A DNA stretch of 42,245 bases from Streptomyces griseorubiginosus (lineage in GTDB: Bacteria > Actinomycetota > Actinomycetes > Streptomycetales > Streptomycetaceae): contig NZ_WVUG01000041.1 of assembly GCF_017614965.1 (NCBI RefSeq), positions 1 to 42,245 of the forward strand, written 5' to 3'. Both the position numbers and the translations under genes were made by a program. Positions 16,290 through 25,781 of the stretch are shown one piece after another (position 1 is the first letter of the stretch; each line of letters starts with the position of its first letter). Below the pieces are notes generated by a model that did no database searches, was not told the origin of the DNA, and was given only the letters and a program-made list of their open reading frames with translations.

Positions 16290-17192
16290 ATGGCCGGGAC
16301 GGACGAAGACGCCGTCGCCGCCGCGGACGAGGCGCTCTATGTGCTCACGGCGGTGCTGCTGACGCCGGCGAAGTTTCCGAGCGTGCTGGGCGACGACTAT
16401 CCGGAGGCCTGCGCGGCGCTCGGCCTCGCGCCGCTCGCCGACGGCTACGGCCTGGTGTTGGGCCAGGACGGCGACGGCGCCCGGTGGACGGTCGTCGTCG
16501 ACGACGTCTCCCTGGTCGCCGTCGCCATCGCGTCGTGGGACTGCGGCATGGAGTACGACCTGTCGCCCGACGAACGCTCGGTCGTCGCCGCCCTGCCGGG
16601 CTGGCCCCTGGCGGTCGCCGTAGCGGCCCCCGGCGTGCCCGCACCACATGATCCGGATCCCGAGACAGCGGACGGTCCGCCGCTGTCGCCGCCGGACACG
16701 GCGACCTGGGGCCCCGCTCAGCGGCGCCTGGGCGCGGACGAGATAGCGCTGCAATGGGCTCTGTGGCGGGAGCAGATCGACGACGCCGACTTCGTCCCCC
16801 GCCCGGATCCGGCCGCCGCCGGGACGGCGGAGGAGACGGGGACCGCTGCCGGCTCCGCGGGCGGCGAGAAGGCGGCGGAGAGCGGCACGGCCGCCCGGAG
16901 CGAGGACGACGAGAAGGGCAAGGGCCACAGCGGCATCCGCCGTGTGCTCGCCGAGGCACGCGCGTACGTGGACTCGCCGCCGCCGCTCGGGCGGGTCCGG
17001 TCGTCCTTCGCCTCGGGCGACGCACGCACCCTGCGGGCCGACGGTCCCGGCTGGTCGCTGGTGGCCAGGACCGACGACATCGCGTTCGTGCTGCTGGACG
17101 CGGAGCCCGGCGAGGTGCTGCCGGTGGGGCGCGGGCCGGAACTGCCCGGACTCCTCGAAGCGCTCGACAAGATGGCCGTCCGCCCGAGTTGA
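16290..17192 (+). CDS. Uncharacterised two-lobed protein with acidic linker
   Basis: A 300-residue cytoplasmic protein, not recognised. Residues about 1-150 form one folded lobe (ALYVLTAVLLTPAKFPSVLG, WTVVVDDVSLVAVAIASWDCG, ALPGWPLAVAVAAPG). Residues 170-220 are a low-complexity Ala/Gly/Glu/Lys linker. The last ~80 residues (IRRVLAEARAYVDSP, GWSLVARTDDIAFVLLD) look like a second small alpha/beta lobe. The two lobes share the pattern of a W followed by hydrophobic strands, which could reflect an old internal duplication. ATG 16290 has GGGGAGG five to eleven bases upstream and a strong promoter before it. Confidence 0.75.
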   Translation: MAGTDEDAVAAADEALYVLTAVLLTPAKFPSVLGDDYPEACAALGLAPLADGYGLVLGQDGDGARWTVVVDDVSLVAVAIASWDCGMEYDLSPDERSVVAALPGWPLAVAVAAPGVPAPHDPDPETADGPPLSPPDTATWGPAQRRLGADEIALQWALWREQIDDADFVPRPDPAAAGTAEETGTAAGSAGGEKAAESGTAARSEDDEKGKGHSGIRRVLAEARAYVDSPPPLGRVRSSFASGDARTLRADGPGWSLVARTDDIAFVLLDAEPGEVLPVGRGPELPGLLEALDKMAVRPS

Positions 17193-17364
17193 GCCCACCC
17201 GCACGACGATTCGCCGCCCGTCTGTTTCCAGCACCCATATTGCGGCTCCGTTCCGTGTGCTCCCACCCCATGGATGCCGCACGGCACGGATCGCAGCATG
17301 AGGCAGCCACAGGCGCCCCGCCCTGCCGGGACGCCCTTCCTCCCGTGCTGCCCTGGAGGCCGTC

Positions 17365-18756
17365 ATGCGTCCGTCCCGTGCCGTTCCGCTCGCCGCCGCC
17401 ACACTGCTGGCGGCAGCCGTGACCTGGCCGGCTCCCGCCACGGCCACGGCCGTCGGTGCGGGGCACTGCGCCCGGCAGGAGCGCGTCCAGGTGCCTGGTG
17501 CGGCCTTCCAGCGCGGCGCCTGTCTGCCGGACCTCACGACGACCGGGCTGGCCGGCACGCGATACACCGACATGGCCGACCAGGCGGGACTGACGGCCAA
17601 GGGCACCATCACCCCCTCCGGGGTGCCCGGGACACAGATCGACGGCTACTTCCCGGACTCCTCGCACTTCAACCACACCCACGGCTGGCAGCACGACGCA
17701 CAGTTCGTGATCCGGCTGCCGGACCACTGGAACGGCGGCCTGGTGGTCACGGGCGCCCCGGGCACCCGCCGGCAGTACGCGACGGACACGGCGATCTCCG
17801 ACCGGGTGATCGCCCGGGGATACGCGTACGCGGCCACCGACAAGGGCAACAGCGGTGCCGACTTCTATCGCGACGGCACCCGGCCAGGCGACGCCGTCGC
17901 CGAATGGAACGCGCGCACCACCCAGCTCACCCGGGCGGCCCGGCGTGCGGTGGCCCAGCGCTACGGGCACGCCCCGCGCCGCACGTACATCACCGGCATC
18001 TCCAACGGCGGCTATCTCACCCGCTGGCAGCTGGAGCACCATCCGGAGCTGTACGACGGCGGTGTGGACTGGGAGGGCGCCGTATGGACCGCCGACGGTC
18101 CGAACCTGCTGACCTCGCTGCCCACCGCGGTGGCGCGGATGCTGGGCTCGGCGCGGGACGAGGACATGTACGCGGTGGGCTTCGCGCGGGGCTCGGAGTT
18201 CCTGTGGCCCTACCACGAGAACGCCTACTGGGGGGTCACCCAGAAGATCTATCGCGCCGAGTTCGACCCGGCCTACGACCCCGGCTGCCCCGGTCCGTCC
18301 GCCGGCGGCACGGCCGAGCAGATCCTGGCCCCCTGTCCGAGCGATGCCCGCTACGACTACGCGTCCCGCCCCGCCGCCGTCCGTCGCGCCGTGGCCAGGG
18401 TGGCGCTGACCGGGCGCATCGGCAGGCCGTTGATCACTCTGCACGGGGACCTGGACGCCCTGTTGCCCAAGGCCGCCGACTCGGACGTGTACGCGCACAT
18501 GGTCGACGCGCGCGGGCGGGGCGCACTGCACCGCTCCTACACGATCGAGGGCGGCACGCATGTCGACGGGCTGTACGACACCTATTCGGACCGGCTGCGG
18601 CCGATCCTGCCGTGCTACCGGTCGGCGTTCGACGCGCTGGTCGCCTGGGTGGAGGAGGGCGTACGGCCGCCCGCGGACCACACCGTCGCGCGGCCCACGA
18701 GCGGCGATGTGGTCGACTCATGCGCACTGGACGACCGGGGCACTCTCGCGCGGTAG
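17365..18756 (+). CDS. Secreted tannase/feruloyl-esterase-type alpha/beta hydrolase
   Basis: A 463-residue exported esterase. The N-terminus is a Sec signal peptide (basic MRPSR, hydrophobic AAATLLAAAVTW, cleavage probably after PATATA near residue 29). The catalytic serine lies in GISNGG at about residue 212. The Asp is likely in LHGDLDALLP and the His in GGTHVDG near the C-terminus. The overall plan resembles tannase/feruloyl esterase or 3-hydroxybutyrate-oligomer hydrolase relatives, so a plant-polymer ester or polyester oligomer could be the substrate. Several Cys residues suggest disulfides. CTGGAGG precedes ATG 17365. Confidence 0.82.
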   Translation: MRPSRAVPLAAATLLAAAVTWPAPATATAVGAGHCARQERVQVPGAAFQRGACLPDLTTTGLAGTRYTDMADQAGLTAKGTITPSGVPGTQIDGYFPDSSHFNHTHGWQHDAQFVIRLPDHWNGGLVVTGAPGTRRQYATDTAISDRVIARGYAYAATDKGNSGADFYRDGTRPGDAVAEWNARTTQLTRAARRAVAQRYGHAPRRTYITGISNGGYLTRWQLEHHPELYDGGVDWEGAVWTADGPNLLTSLPTAVARMLGSARDEDMYAVGFARGSEFLWPYHENAYWGVTQKIYRAEFDPAYDPGCPGPSAGGTAEQILAPCPSDARYDYASRPAAVRRAVARVALTGRIGRPLITLHGDLDALLPKAADSDVYAHMVDARGRGALHRSYTIEGGTHVDGLYDTYSDRLRPILPCYRSAFDALVAWVEEGVRPPADHTVARPTSGDVVDSCALDDRGTLAR

Positions 18757-18760
18757 TGCC

Positions 18761-18943
18761 TCAGCGACGGAGCTCCTTGCGGGTGACGCGGCGCAGCCTG
18801 CGCCGCTGGGAGGGGTCCAGGGTGAGGTAGGCGGCGGCCGGGACTCCCAGGACTATCAGGAGTGACACCCACCAGGGCAGCCAGAACAGCAGGATGATTC
18901 CGACCGCCACACCCCCCACAGCGATCTTCGCGTTCTTCGACAT
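18761..18943 (-). CDS. Small membrane protein (60 aa)
   Basis: A 60-residue protein: a short polar start MSKNAKIA, two hydrophobic stretches (about residues 8-22 and 24-41) broken by WLPWW, and a strongly basic cytoplasmic tail (QRRRLRRVTRKELRR). AAGGAGG lies seven bases before the ATG, a strong ribosome site, so it is likely real. Its function is unknown. It lies 134 bp behind the desaturase gene on the same strand and ends four bases from the convergent esterase stop; the intervening gap contains a 24-bp direct repeat. Confidence 0.8.
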   Translation of the reverse strand: MSKNAKIAVGGVAVGIILLFWLPWWVSLLIVLGVPAAAYLTLDPSQRRRLRRVTRKELRR

Positions 18944-19015
18944 GTACGTCGCCTCCTTCGCGGCCACTGCCGCTCTCTGTCCTGAAAACGGGCCCGCGCT
19001 TCCCGCGGTTCCGAG

Positions 19016-19063
19016 TCGCGACCCTGAGACGTCCCTGAGCCGCGACCCCGAGTCGTCCCTGAG
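19016..19063. repeat. Two tandem 24-bp repeats before the small membrane gene
   Basis: Positions 19016-19039 and 19040-19063 are adjacent 24-bp copies matching at 21 of 24 positions, sharing the core CGCGACCC and CGTCCCTGAG. They lie between the desaturase stop and the ribosome site of the 60-residue membrane protein gene, in the leader of that gene. Each unit also contains CCCTGAG/CTCAGGG steps spaced about 12 bp apart. This could be an operator array or simply a local slippage product. Confidence 0.6.
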
Positions 19064-19077
19064 AGCCCCCACGGACA

Positions 19078-20127
19078 TCACGTCCTGAGGGGCTCCCCGA
19101 CCTCGTGCAGGTGACGCAGGGCCTGCCGATAGGAGTCGACGAGCCCGGTCTCCGCATAGGGAATACCCAACTCCCGGCAGCGCGCCCGCACCAGAGGCCG
19201 GGCAAGGCGCAAATGGGGCCGGGGCATGCTGGGGAAGAGATGGTGCTCGATCTGGTAGTTGAGGCCACCGAGAAACCAGTCGGTCAGGGGGCCGCCGCGG
19301 ACGTTGCGTGAGGTGAGCACCTGCCGGCGCAGATGGCCCCAGCGCTCGCCGTGCGGGTCGGGCATCTCCATGCCCTTGTGATTGGGGGCGAAAGCCATCC
19401 CGAGGTGCAGGCCGAACAGCGCCTGGTGAAGGGCGGCGAACGCGAGTGCCTTGCCCGGCGACAGGGAGGTCAGCAGCAGTGTCGCGTAACCGGCGACGTG
19501 CAGAGCGAGGAGGGCGCCTTCCACGGCGGCCCGGCCGGCGGGTTGCCGGCGCAGATACCGGAAGCCGTGCACCTTCAGAGCGACGCCTTCGAGAAGCGTG
19601 AGCGGGAAGAAGAGCCAGGCCTGGTTGCGGGTCAGCCGGCGCCGGAAACCGGATCGGTCCCTGGCCTGCTCTCGGGTGAAGACGAGGACGTCGGCGACGA
19701 CGTCCGGATCCTTGTCGATGTGGTTGGGGTTGGCGTGGTGACGGTTGTGTTTGTCGTTCCACCAGGCGTAGCTCATGCCCAGCAGCAGGTTGCCGTGGAT
19801 CAGTCCGATCGCACGGGCGGCCCTTCTGTCGCCGGTGATCTGGTAGTGGCCGGCGTCGTGGCCCAAGAAGGCCGTGCGGGCGGAGAACAGGGCGAGCAGC
19901 GGGGCCAGCAGCAGCGACCACCAGGTGTCGCCGGCGAGGACGACGCCCGTGACGACTCCGGCCAGCGCCAGCGCGTTGACGGCGATGCCGAGCGCGTACC
20001 AGCCCAGGCGCCGTTGCAGAAGTCCCTGCTCCTTGACCGTGCGCAGGAGGGGTGCGAACTCGCTTCCGGTCGGCGCGTCCCGCGCCTTGGGCAGTGGTTC
20101 GGCAACGGCTGTGGTGGGCTCGGGCAT
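19078..20127 (-). CDS. Membrane fatty acid desaturase
   Basis: A 349-residue di-iron membrane desaturase that introduces a double bond into acyl chains. The three histidine boxes are GHDAGH (about residue 92), HNRHH (about 128) and QIEHHLFP (about 299). Hydrophobic stretches lie between them (WYALGIAVNALALAGVV, WWSLLLAPLLALF, LLALHVAGYATLLL). ATG 20127 gives the usual soluble N-terminus MPEPTTAVAEP and has GGAG about seven bases upstream; longer in-frame starts give unrelated Arg-rich sequence. The electron donor is not encoded nearby. A small membrane protein gene follows on the same strand. Confidence 0.9.
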   Translation of the reverse strand: MPEPTTAVAEPLPKARDAPTGSEFAPLLRTVKEQGLLQRRLGWYALGIAVNALALAGVVTGVVLAGDTWWSLLLAPLLALFSARTAFLGHDAGHYQITGDRRAARAIGLIHGNLLLGMSYAWWNDKHNRHHANPNHIDKDPDVVADVLVFTREQARDRSGFRRRLTRNQAWLFFPLTLLEGVALKVHGFRYLRRQPAGRAAVEGALLALHVAGYATLLLTSLSPGKALAFAALHQALFGLHLGMAFAPNHKGMEMPDPHGERWGHLRRQVLTSRNVRGGPLTDWFLGGLNYQIEHHLFPSMPRPHLRLARPLVRARCRELGIPYAETGLVDSYRQALRHLHEVGEPLRT

Positions 20128-20356
20128 GTCGGGTCTCCGGCTCCCTCGGCAACGGGCTGACCTGAGGAAACGTACGTAGAGGACTGCTTCCGCGACCATG
20201 AGGCGGCCCCCCATGTACGGGCGGGGGGCAGCCCGTGTGGCGTAGGGGGGTTGACGACACCTCGGCATGTCGGGAGCGCGGTGAGCCGTCCCGTCGGCTC
20301 GTGTCGAAGGCCGGCCGAATGCTGTCCTCTCGGCGGCTCCGAAGCGGTGGTCGAAT

Positions 20357-20575
20357 TTGAAGAGTGCGGTCAGCACCGGCGTGGATCCGGGCGCCGTCCG
20401 GTACCTGGCCGCCCGCACCGCCGTGGAGGCCCACCGGTTGCCGGCCGAGGCGCTCGCCCCCGAATCCGCCGATGCCGAAGCCGAGTTGACGATGGCTCAG
20501 GACGCGGTACGCCTTGCCATGGGGACGCCGGAACAGCAGGTCATGGATCGCCTGGCGGCCGGATCGGGGGCGTGA
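20357..20575 (+). CDS. Possible small protein (72 aa)
   Basis: A TTG-started frame of 72 codons with protein-like, Ala/Glu-rich helical content (VRYLAARTAVEAHRLPAEAL and QDAVRLAMGTPEQQVMDRLAAG). No clear ribosome site is seen and no family is recognised. Its codon use is GC-rich at third positions in this frame, which favours real coding. It runs divergently from the desaturase gene and 22 bp before another small ORF. Confidence 0.45.
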   Translation: MKSAVSTGVDPGAVRYLAARTAVEAHRLPAEALAPESADAEAELTMAQDAVRLAMGTPEQQVMDRLAAGSGA

Positions 20576-20597
20576 CCGGGCGGGGTTGACTCATGCC

Positions 20598-20915
20598 ATG
20601 CGCGCGTGGGGCCTCGGCGGTGCGGCCGCGCTTGCCGTGCTGGAGGAGGAGTGGGCCGTGACGGGGGAAACGCTCTCACGCGCGCGTGCCGCTCTTGGGT
20701 CGGCCTGGGCCGAGGGTGAGCAACCGTCGTTGCTGGCGAGCGGCAACCGCGGGACGCTGCTCGGCTCACCGGTCCAGCTGCGCCTGGGACGGGACGGCCG
20801 GTGGTGGCCGTACGGCAAGGAGCGCGGTCGCTGGGCACCGGCCGGCTGGCCGTCCCCGGACCCGGCGACAGCGCTGGCCTCTGTGGAGTCGGCTGCAGAG
20901 GACGACACCGCTTGA
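20598..20915 (+). CDS. Small hypothetical protein (105 aa)
   Basis: A 105-residue frame starting MRAWGLGGAAALAVLEEEW. The second half, with LRLGRDGRWWPYGKERGRW and PAGWPSPDPATAL, is conserved-looking, rich in Trp, and has the look of a small beta-rich module. I cannot name the family. It could be the C-terminal remnant of a longer protein. The start is uncertain. It follows the 72-codon ORF by 22 bp on the same strand. Confidence 0.55.
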   Translation: MRAWGLGGAAALAVLEEEWAVTGETLSRARAALGSAWAEGEQPSLLASGNRGTLLGSPVQLRLGRDGRWWPYGKERGRWAPAGWPSPDPATALASVESAAEDDTA

Positions 20916-21030
20916 GTGAGGCCTGTGTGCTCGGACAGTGGACACATGCCGTTCACCGTGCCTTCGCGGCGCGTTCTCCCCTGCCGCCAAATCTGGCCGC
21001 TGTCACCGTAGTTGCCCCTGAGGAGGCCCG

Positions 21031-22374
21031 ATGTCCCCGTACGCCACCGGTCGGCTCCGCGTTCGACGCCCCGTCACGGTGGGCGTCCCGCTCGCCGTGA
21101 TCGCCGCCCTCGTGACGGCCGCTCCGGCCGTGAGCGCACCGGCGCAGAAGGACGCCCATGTCGTCCGCACGGCAACGCTCGGGGACATTCCGCTGGGGGC
21201 GTTCAGCAACGCGCTGCTGCCCGGTTCGGTGGGCGACGACCACGGCATCGACCTGGGCGGGATCGGCAGCGACATCTATCCGGCGGGCAAAAAGGGCGAG
21301 TTCTGGACGGTGACCGACCGGGGGCCCAACGGACAGATCAAGGTCAGCGGCACCAAGCGCCGGACCTTTCCCGTCCCGGGCTTCGATCCGGCGATCGTGA
21401 AGATCCGGGTGAGTGGCGACACCGTGAAGGTTCTGGACGCGATCCCGGTCACCACGTCCTCCGGGAAGGCCGTCACCGGGCTGTCGAACCAGCAGGGGCG
21501 CGACGAGGCGCCGTACTCCTTCGACGCGAAGAGCCCGCTGTCGTACAACCCGAACGGGCTGGATACCGAGGGCATCGTGCGCGCCGCGGACGGGACGTTC
21601 TGGCTGGTCGACGAGTACAGCCCCTCGCTCGTGCACGTCTCCGCGCGCGGGGAGGTGCTCACGCGCTATGTCCCCAAGGGCCTGAACCTCACGGGCGCCG
21701 ACTACCCGGTGGTGGAGGCGCTGCCCGCCGTCCTGCTGCACCGGAAGACCAACCGCGGTTTCGAGGGGCTCGCGCAGCTGCCCGGCGGCGATCTGGTGAT
21801 CGCGCTGCAGAGCCCGCTGTCGCTGCCCGACACGGCCGCGGGCGAGGCATCGCGGACCACGCGCCTGCTGCGGTTCTCGCCGAAGAGGAAGGCTGTCACC
21901 GGCGAGTACGCCTACCGCTTCGATCCGGTCGACGTCGTCGACCCGAGCGAGGACGACACCTCGGAGCTGAAGATCTCCTCGGTGGTCGCCGTCGGCGGGG
22001 ACCGGCTGCTGGTCGAGGAGCGCACGGACAAGGCCGCGCGGCTGCAGCTGGTGAAGCTGGGGCGCAAGGCGAACATCCTCGGCGGCCCCTACGACGACGA
22101 CACGACCTCACCCTCCCTGGAGCAGCTCGACGATCCGACGGCCGCCGGTGTCCCGGTGCTCGACAAGCGGCTGGTCGTCGACCTGGGCAAGGTCACCGGT
22201 GTGCCGGGGAAGATCGAGGGCGTCGCGCGCGTGGATCACGACACGCTCGCCCTGATCAACGACAACGACTTCGGGATGACCGACGGCGCGGGCGCGTTCG
22301 ACGCGCAGGGCCGGCTGGTCGACAGCGGTGTCGAGACGACGGTGGTGTACGTGCGGCTGCCGCACGGCGTCTGA
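21031..22374 (+). CDS. Secreted esterase-like protein of the phytase-like family
   Basis: A 447-residue exported protein with a signal peptide (basic RLRVRRP, hydrophobic VGVPLAVIAALVTAAPAVSA, cleavage near residue 36). The rest matches the beta-propeller 'esterase-like activity of phytase' family: FWTVTDRGPNGQ, the LDTEGIVRAADGTFWLVDEYSP block, GFEGLAQLPGGDLVIALQSP and a C-terminal EGVARVDHDTLALINDNDFG. Members are thought to hydrolyse phosphate or carboxylic esters outside the cell, with acidic residues binding calcium. GAGGAGG lies shortly before ATG 21031. It ends three bases before the convergent LPS-repeat gene. Confidence 0.85.
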   Translation: MSPYATGRLRVRRPVTVGVPLAVIAALVTAAPAVSAPAQKDAHVVRTATLGDIPLGAFSNALLPGSVGDDHGIDLGGIGSDIYPAGKKGEFWTVTDRGPNGQIKVSGTKRRTFPVPGFDPAIVKIRVSGDTVKVLDAIPVTTSSGKAVTGLSNQQGRDEAPYSFDAKSPLSYNPNGLDTEGIVRAADGTFWLVDEYSPSLVHVSARGEVLTRYVPKGLNLTGADYPVVEALPAVLLHRKTNRGFEGLAQLPGGDLVIALQSPLSLPDTAAGEASRTTRLLRFSPKRKAVTGEYAYRFDPVDVVDPSEDDTSELKISSVVAVGGDRLLVEERTDKAARLQLVKLGRKANILGGPYDDDTTSPSLEQLDDPTAAGVPVLDKRLVVDLGKVTGVPGKIEGVARVDHDTLALINDNDFGMTDGAGAFDAQGRLVDSGVETTVVYVRLPHGV

Positions 22375-22377
22375 GTG

Positions 22378-22854
22378 TCAGGGCAGGTCCACATCCCCGA
22401 GCGAGGGGATCAGCGACTCCAGACCGCTCGGGATTCCGCTCGGCAGTTCGCTGGGCAGCTTCGACGGCAGCCGGCTGGGCAGCTCGCTCGGCAATGCGGT
22501 CGGGATGCGCAGCGACCGGGACGGTGAGGGACTGGAACTGCCGCTGCCGGCCGGTGACTTCTTGTCCGGCGAGTCGTGGCGGCCGGTGGCCGTCAGCACG
22601 ATGACGACCACGACCGCCACCGCCGCGACACCGGCCAGCAGGACCAGCAGCGGGCTCCGGCGCCTTCTGGGCGGCAGCGGAGGCTGCCAATCCGTGTAGG
22701 TGGGCGGCTCGTTGCCCCCCGGAGGAGGGCCGTAGGCACCTGCGGGCCCATAGCTCCCTCCCGCACCGTGGCCGGAGCCGGGAGGGTCGGAGGGTGGTCC
22801 GAAGCCGCCACCCGGCGGCCCGGGTGGCTGAGGCGGTACGGGCGGCATGGCCAT
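22378..22854 (-). CDS. Single-pass membrane protein with Pro-rich N-terminus and LPS repeats
   Basis: A 158-residue protein of three parts. Residues 1-62 are Pro/Gly-rich and probably cytoplasmic (PPGPPGGGFGPP). RRRRSPLLVLLAGVAAVAVV at about 63-82 begins a transmembrane helix preceded by positive charges. The outside part is Ser/Pro-rich and ends in repeats of the form xLPS: ALPS, ELPS, RLPS, KLPS, ELPS, GIPS, with a three-residue-plus-one period and alternating charge. Function is unknown; the tail may span the peptidoglycan. It is convergent with the phytase-like gene. The ribosome site is weak; an ATG two codons on is possible. Confidence 0.75.
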   Translation of the reverse strand: MAMPPVPPQPPGPPGGGFGPPSDPPGSGHGAGGSYGPAGAYGPPPGGNEPPTYTDWQPPLPPRRRRSPLLVLLAGVAAVAVVVVIVLTATGRHDSPDKKSPAGSGSSSPSPSRSLRIPTALPSELPSRLPSKLPSELPSGIPSGLESLIPSLGDVDLP

Positions 22855-23008
22855 ACCGTCCAGAGTCGCCGCGAACCGGGCGCGCGGCGACCCCCGTACG
22901 GAACTTGATACGGATCCATGCCGTGGACCGCATGATTCCGAAGCATTCCGTACGGAGACCGCTCAGCCACGGAGATCGCCGAGCGCCTGCACGCGTGTGT
23001 GCCGATGC

Positions 23009-24246
<1,238 letters not shown>

Positions 24247-24325
24247 CGGAGGCAGCCCTGGGAAGAGGTGCAGGGTGTGTGTGCCGGAACATCCCCGCTG
24301 AGCCGCGGAAAAAAGGGAGAGCCCG

Positions 24326-25771
24326 ATGTCAGCAGCCGAGGGTCCGCTCGTCGTCGGCGTGGACACGTCCACCCAGTCCACCAAGGTGCTCGTCGTCGAC
24401 GCGGCCACGGGGCAGGTCGTCGCGAGCGGCCAGGCACCGCACACCGTCTCGTCCGGAGCGGGCCGGGAGAGCGACCCGCGGCAGTGGTGGGACGCCCTGT
24501 CCGAGGCGCTGCGCCAGTGCGGCGACGCCGCGCACGAGGCGGCCGCGGTGTCGGTCGGCGGACAGCAGCACGGCCTGGTCACCCTGGACGAGCGGGGCGA
24601 GCCCGTGCGTCCGGCGCTGCTGTGGAACGACGTCCGATCGGCGCCGCAGGCCCGCCGTCTGATCGAGGAGCTGGGCGGCCCGAAGGCGTGGGCGGAGCGC
24701 ACCGGCAGCGTGCCCGGCCCGTCGTTCACGGTCACGAAGTGGGCCTGGCTGGCGGAGAACGAGCCGGAGGCGGTGCGTGCGACCAAGGCCGTGCGCCTGC
24801 CCCACGACTACCTCACCGAGCGTCTGACCGGCCAGGGCACGACCGACCGGGGCGACGCCTCCGGCACCGGCTGGTGGGCGTCGGGCACGGAGGCGTACGA
24901 CGAGGAGACCCTGGCGCACGTGGGACTCGACCCGGCGCTGCTGCCCCGGGTGGTGCGGCCCGGCGAGGTGGCCGGCACCGTGCGCGACAGTCACGACCTG
25001 CCGTTCTCCAAGGGCACCCTGGTCGCCCCCGGTACCGGCGACAACGCGGCCGCCGCACTGGGCCTGGGTCTGCGCCCCGGCACGCCGGTGCTCAGTCTCG
25101 GCACCTCGGGCACGGTGTACGCCGTCTCCAGGCGGCGCCCGGCCGACCCGACCGGCACGGTGGCGGGCTTCGCCGACGCGCACGGCGACTGGCTGCCGCT
25201 GGCCTGCACCCTGAACTGCACCCTCGCCGTCGACCGGGTCGCGACCCTGCTGGGCCTGGACCGCGAGGCCGTGGAACCCGCCACCGGCGTCACCCTCCTG
25301 CCCTACCTGGACGGCGAGCGCACCCCGAACCTGCCGTCCGCCTCGGGCCTGCTGCACGGCCTGCGCCACGACACGACCGCCGGCCAGTTGCTGCAGGCCG
25401 CCTACGACGGCGCCGTGCACTCGCTGCTCGGCGCACTCGACCTGGTCCTGGACGCGGACGCGGACCGCTCGGCTCCGCTCCTGCTGATCGGCGGCGGCGC
25501 CCGGGGCGCGGCCTGGCAGCAGACCGTACGGCGGCTGTCGGGCCGCGCGGTGCAGGTGCCCGAGGCCAGGGAACTGGTCGCGCTCGGCGCAGCGGCACAG
25601 GCGGCGGGCCTGCTGACCGGCGAGGATCCGGCCGCGGTCGCACGGCGCTGGAACACCGCCGCGGGCCCGGTGCTGGAGCCCGTGCAACGGGACGAGGAGA
25701 CGCTGGCCAGGATCGCCGGGGTACTCTCCGACGCGGCCCCGCTGCTGGAGCGGAGCACCGACAGCCGTTGA
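24326..25771 (+). CDS. xylB: Xylulokinase
   Basis: A 481-residue FGGY-family sugar kinase that phosphorylates D-xylulose to xylulose 5-phosphate, feeding the pentose phosphate pathway. The N-terminal phosphate-binding motif is DTSTQSTK (13-20), the sugar-site GGQQHG is near 79-84, WNDVRS is near 105, and the catalytic base Asp is in GTGDNAAAALG (about Asp239). The C-terminal FGGY signature region includes LPYLDGERTPN and LLIGGGARGAAW. GGGAGAG precedes ATG 24326. The ROK regulator gene begins ten bases after its stop, so the two form one operon. Confidence 0.96.
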   Translation: MSAAEGPLVVGVDTSTQSTKVLVVDAATGQVVASGQAPHTVSSGAGRESDPRQWWDALSEALRQCGDAAHEAAAVSVGGQQHGLVTLDERGEPVRPALLWNDVRSAPQARRLIEELGGPKAWAERTGSVPGPSFTVTKWAWLAENEPEAVRATKAVRLPHDYLTERLTGQGTTDRGDASGTGWWASGTEAYDEETLAHVGLDPALLPRVVRPGEVAGTVRDSHDLPFSKGTLVAPGTGDNAAAALGLGLRPGTPVLSLGTSGTVYAVSRRRPADPTGTVAGFADAHGDWLPLACTLNCTLAVDRVATLLGLDREAVEPATGVTLLPYLDGERTPNLPSASGLLHGLRHDTTAGQLLQAAYDGAVHSLLGALDLVLDADADRSAPLLLIGGGARGAAWQQTVRRLSGRAVQVPEARELVALGAAAQAAGLLTGEDPAAVARRWNTAAGPVLEPVQRDEETLARIAGVLSDAAPLLERSTDSR

Positions 25772-25781
25772 GGACGGGGGC

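Noticed and set aside
16077..18681. Long minus-strand open frames opposite the 300-residue protein and the secreted esterase
   Set aside because: They are Arg/Pro/Gly-rich antisense shadows of plus-strand genes that have signal peptides, motifs and ribosome sites.
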